Positions 6,479 through 8,068 of a stretch of 8,068 nucleotides of DNA are shown piece by piece. Each line of letters opens with the position of its first letter. Within the stretch, counting starts at the first letter, position 1. The stretch is from Cellvibrio sp. (lineage in GTDB: Bacteria; Pseudomonadota; Gammaproteobacteria; Pseudomonadales; Cellvibrionaceae), in NCBI GenBank assembly GCA_021323495.1, contig JAJQJO010000165.1, positions 1 through 8,068 of the forward strand, read 5' to 3'. The notes below the pieces were generated by a model. The model was not told the DNA's origin, ran no database searches, and worked only from the letters and a program-made list of their open reading frames with translations. Made by a program: the position numbers and the translations under genes.

Positions 6479-7507
6479 TCAGTCGCCATAGCCATTGGGA
6501 TTTTGCGACTGCCAACGCCATGCATCCTGCATCATCCGCGCAAGATCATATTTGGCAGTCCAACCCAATTCCACCCTGGCCTTGAGCGGATCAGCGTAAC
6601 AACTGGCGATATCGCCCGCGCGCCGCGGCACAATTTTGTACGGCACCACCCGACCACTGGCGACCTCAAATGCCTTGATCATCTGTAATACCGAATAACC
6701 ACAGCCAGTCCCCAGGTTATAGGCACGGCAGCCGAGGCCGGATTTTTCCAACCCTCGTAATGCAGCAACATGGCCGTGCGCCAGATCTACCACATGGATG
6801 TAATCACGCACGCCGGTCCCGTCAATGGTGGGGTAATCATCACCGAAGACACTTAGCTCCTTGAGTTTGCCGATCGCCACTTGCGCCACATAAGGCAACA
6901 GGTTATTGGGAATTCCGGCAGGGTCTTCACCGATCAAACCACTCTCATGGGCACCGACCGGGTTGAAGTAGCGCAGCAGGGAGATATTCCATTGGCTGTT
7001 GGGCGCCTTGGCGATATCGGTCAAAATCTCTTCGACAATCAACTTGCTGCGACCGTAGGGATTAGTCGCGGAAGTAGCAAAGCTTTCATCAATGGGAACC
7101 GAAACCGGATCGCCATAAACAGTAGCCGAGGAACTGAAAATCAGTTTCCACACGTTGAACTCCTCCATCACCTCAGTGAGTGACAAAGTGCCAGCGACGT
7201 TGTAGCGGTAGTATTTCATCGGAATCTGGTTCGATTCACCTACGGCTTTCAATCCGGCAAAATGCATTACCGCTTCAATGTTATGTGCAACAAATACCTC
7301 ACGCATTGCATGCTTATCATTGATATCCACTTCATAAAACACCGGCTCAACGCCGGTAATCCTGGCCACACGCTTCAGCGCTTCGGGTTTGCTATTACAA
7401 AGATTATCGACCACCACCGGCATGTAACCGCTATTGATCAATTCAACACAGACATGGCTGCCAATAAAACCGGCGCCGCCAGTAACAAGGATAGGAGAGC
7501 GAGACAT
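6479..7507 (-). CDS. galE: UDP-glucose 4-epimerase
   Basis: 342-residue cytosolic short-chain dehydrogenase/reductase that interconverts UDP-glucose and UDP-galactose with bound NAD (Leloir pathway and supply of galactosyl units for surface glycans). The Rossmann NAD motif TGGAGFIGSH spans 9-18. The catalytic pair is Ser127 in SSSATVYGD and Tyr151 in YGRSK, with Lys155. The sugar-binding region includes RYFNPVGAH and GTGVRDYIHV, and the C terminus keeps RRAGDI and ELGWTA. Length matches the family (E. coli 338). Cys303, in GDIASCYADP, aligns with E. coli Tyr299 and human Cys307, the residue that admits N-acetylated sugars, so activity on UDP-GlcNAc/UDP-GalNAc is predicted as well. AAGGA lies seven bases before ATG 7507. 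No galT, galK or glycosyltransferase is adjacent; it is a single-gene unit with its own promoter and terminator. Confidence 0.95.
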   Translation of the reverse strand: MSRSPILVTGGAGFIGSHVCVELINSGYMPVVVDNLCNSKPEALKRVARITGVEPVFYEVDINDKHAMREVFVAHNIEAVMHFAGLKAVGESNQIPMKYYRYNVAGTLSLTEVMEEFNVWKLIFSSSATVYGDPVSVPIDESFATSATNPYGRSKLIVEEILTDIAKAPNSQWNISLLRYFNPVGAHESGLIGEDPAGIPNNLLPYVAQVAIGKLKELSVFGDDYPTIDGTGVRDYIHVVDLAHGHVAALRGLEKSGLGCRAYNLGTGCGYSVLQMIKAFEVASGRVVPYKIVPRRAGDIASCYADPLKARVELGWTAKYDLARMMQDAWRWQSQNPNGYGD

Positions 7508-7607
7508 GCAAGATTCCTTATAAAGATGTAAGCCATTGCGCGCGCATTGAACCAGAGTTCGAGCAGCAGCATAAGGGCTGGAGAAGAATTTTTTATTAAA
7601 TCATATA

Positions 7608-7635
7608 ATTATTATTTAAATAAGATTTATGTCAA
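7608..7635 (-). promoter_or_regulatory. Predicted sigma-70 promoter of galE
   Basis: On the minus strand a consensus -35 box TTGACA (7630-7635) is followed after 16 bases by AATAAT (7608-7613), five of six matches to the -10 consensus, in a very A/T-rich stretch. Transcription would start near 7600, giving a leader of roughly 90 bases before the galE ATG. It lies directly after the terminator of the upstream gene, consistent with independent transcription of galE. Confidence 0.65.
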
Positions 7636-7653
7636 AATAGCTAGCAGATAAAC

Positions 7654-7681
7654 AAAAAGGCAAGCCGAAGCTTGCCTTTTT
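7654..7681. terminator. Strong rho-independent terminator of the outer-membrane protein gene
   Basis: AAAAAGGCAAGC (7654-7665) pairs perfectly over 12 bases with GCTTGCCTTTTT (7670-7681) around a four-base loop. On the minus strand the loop reads C(TTCG)G, the very stable UUCG tetraloop, and the stem ends in TTTTT. The A-run on the other arm makes it potentially bidirectional. It lies 26 bases after the stop of the gene to its right and immediately upstream of the galE promoter. Confidence 0.92.
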
Positions 7682-7690
7682 ATTGAGCGG

Positions 7691-7706
7691 TTTTAGCAAG
7701 CTAAAA
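7691..7706. repeat. Small palindrome just after the outer-membrane protein stop
   Basis: TTTTAGC (7691-7697) and GCTAAAA (7700-7706) form a perfect 7-bp inverted repeat with a two-base centre, beginning one base after the TAA stop of the leftward gene and nine bases before the main terminator. Together they give two successive hairpins at the mRNA 3' end. Confidence 0.6.
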
Positions 7707-7707
7707 C

Positions 7708-8068
7708 TTATTCGATTGGCAGAGTAAAGCCAACCACGAATTTCAATTCGTCGTTTGCACCTGCAACATAATCATCATCGCCAGGATTACCTTCTTCCGC
7801 ATCGTCAATCACCTGACCGAGGGTAAAACTCAACTTATCGTTGTAGGCATAAGTCAAATCAACGTGTGACAGATCAGATTCGTGCACACCATATTTAAGA
7901 GAGAATGCCCCAAAAGTCGCGGCCAAGGTCATGTAGTTGTAATCTTCCAGATCTTCCAAACCTTCATAATAAGTGAAAGCAACTGGACCAAAACCGACCA
8001 TGCCTATCACTTCTACTAAATCGCCGGGGCTGATTTCAGAGCTCGGATAAGCATAAGACCAAACACTC
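7708..8068 (-). CDS. Probable TorF-family putative porin, C-terminal part (5' partial)
   Basis: The frame is open from the right edge (8068) to TAA at 7708-7710, giving 120 residues; the real start is beyond the window, and the GTG at 8010 is an internal valine. The chain alternates short beta strands with acidic turns (YAYPSSEISPGDLVEV, GPVAFTYYEGLEDL, YMTLAATFGAFSLKYGVHES, HVDLTYAYNDKLSFTLGQVID) and ends in a strand-like ELKFVVGFTLPIE. This is the pattern of a small outer-membrane beta-barrel. The GAFSLKYG and LTYAYNDKLSFTLG phrases resemble the TorF/TIGR02001 family as I know it. Role unknown, possibly passive transport. The terminal residue is not the usual aromatic one. Without the N terminus neither the signal peptide nor the full barrel can be confirmed. 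Confidence 0.65.
   Translation of the reverse strand, partial: SVWSYAYPSSEISPGDLVEVIGMVGFGPVAFTYYEGLEDLEDYNYMTLAATFGAFSLKYGVHESDLSHVDLTYAYNDKLSFTLGQVIDDAEEGNPGDDDYVAGANDELKFVVGFTLPIE

Noticed and set aside
7708..8010. Start of the right-edge gene at GTG 8010
   Set aside because: The same frame stays open to the window edge and the upstream residues continue the beta-barrel pattern, so 8010 is internal and the gene is 5' partial.
1..8068. Phage, transposon, CRISPR or defence system
   Set aside because: No transposase, integrase, repeat-spacer pattern, nuclease or toxin-antitoxin sequence was seen on either strand.

Overview
The window reads as chromosomal DNA of a gammaproteobacterium. Serine-rich linkers joining discoidin modules to a catalytic module, together with the PhoPQ, DegV and GalE sequences, suggest a polysaccharide-degrading member of the Cellvibrionaceae (Cellvibrio-like). 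That placement is inference from gene style; no marker gene is present. I see no prophage, transposase, integron, CRISPR array, rRNA or tRNA.

Layout, left to right. (1) Positions 1-1522, plus strand: the last 33 codons of an OmpR/PhoP-type response regulator overlap a complete PhoQ-like sensor kinase by 23 bases, forming a two-component operon. (2) Positions 1794-2741, plus strand: a DegV-family (fatty-acid-binding fold) protein. It is followed by a 110-bp palindromic, REP/MITE-like element and a bidirectional terminator shared with the convergent gene on the right. (3) Positions 3005-6064, minus strand: a 1019-residue exported protein with a signal peptide, two tandem F5/8 type C (discoidin, CBM32-like) domains, a Ser-rich linker, a long middle region of no family I recognise, and a di-heme oxidoreductase domain (DUF1111/DHOR, related to cytochrome c peroxidase/MauG) with two CxxCH heme sites. 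(4) Positions 6065-6478: a 414-bp intergenic region with a likely promoter for the cytochrome gene, an unexplained 10-bp-stem hairpin and the galE terminator. (5) Positions 6479-7507, minus strand: UDP-glucose 4-epimerase galE, with its own promoter and terminator and with cysteine at the position that controls acceptance of N-acetylated sugars. (6) Positions 7708-8068, minus strand: the C-terminal part of a probable TorF-family outer-membrane beta-barrel protein, running off the right edge and closed by two successive hairpins.

Apart from the phoP/phoQ pair, the genes look like separate transcription units: terminators or palindromes lie at almost every boundary. The most unusual item is the fusion of two carbohydrate-binding-type discoidin modules to a di-heme redox enzyme. 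It suggests a secreted redox enzyme tethered to a glycan, but its substrate cannot be read from the sequence. Next in interest are the GalE specificity residue, the DegV with altered ligand-loop motifs, the PhoQ without the enteric acidic cluster, and the large palindromic repeat behind degV.
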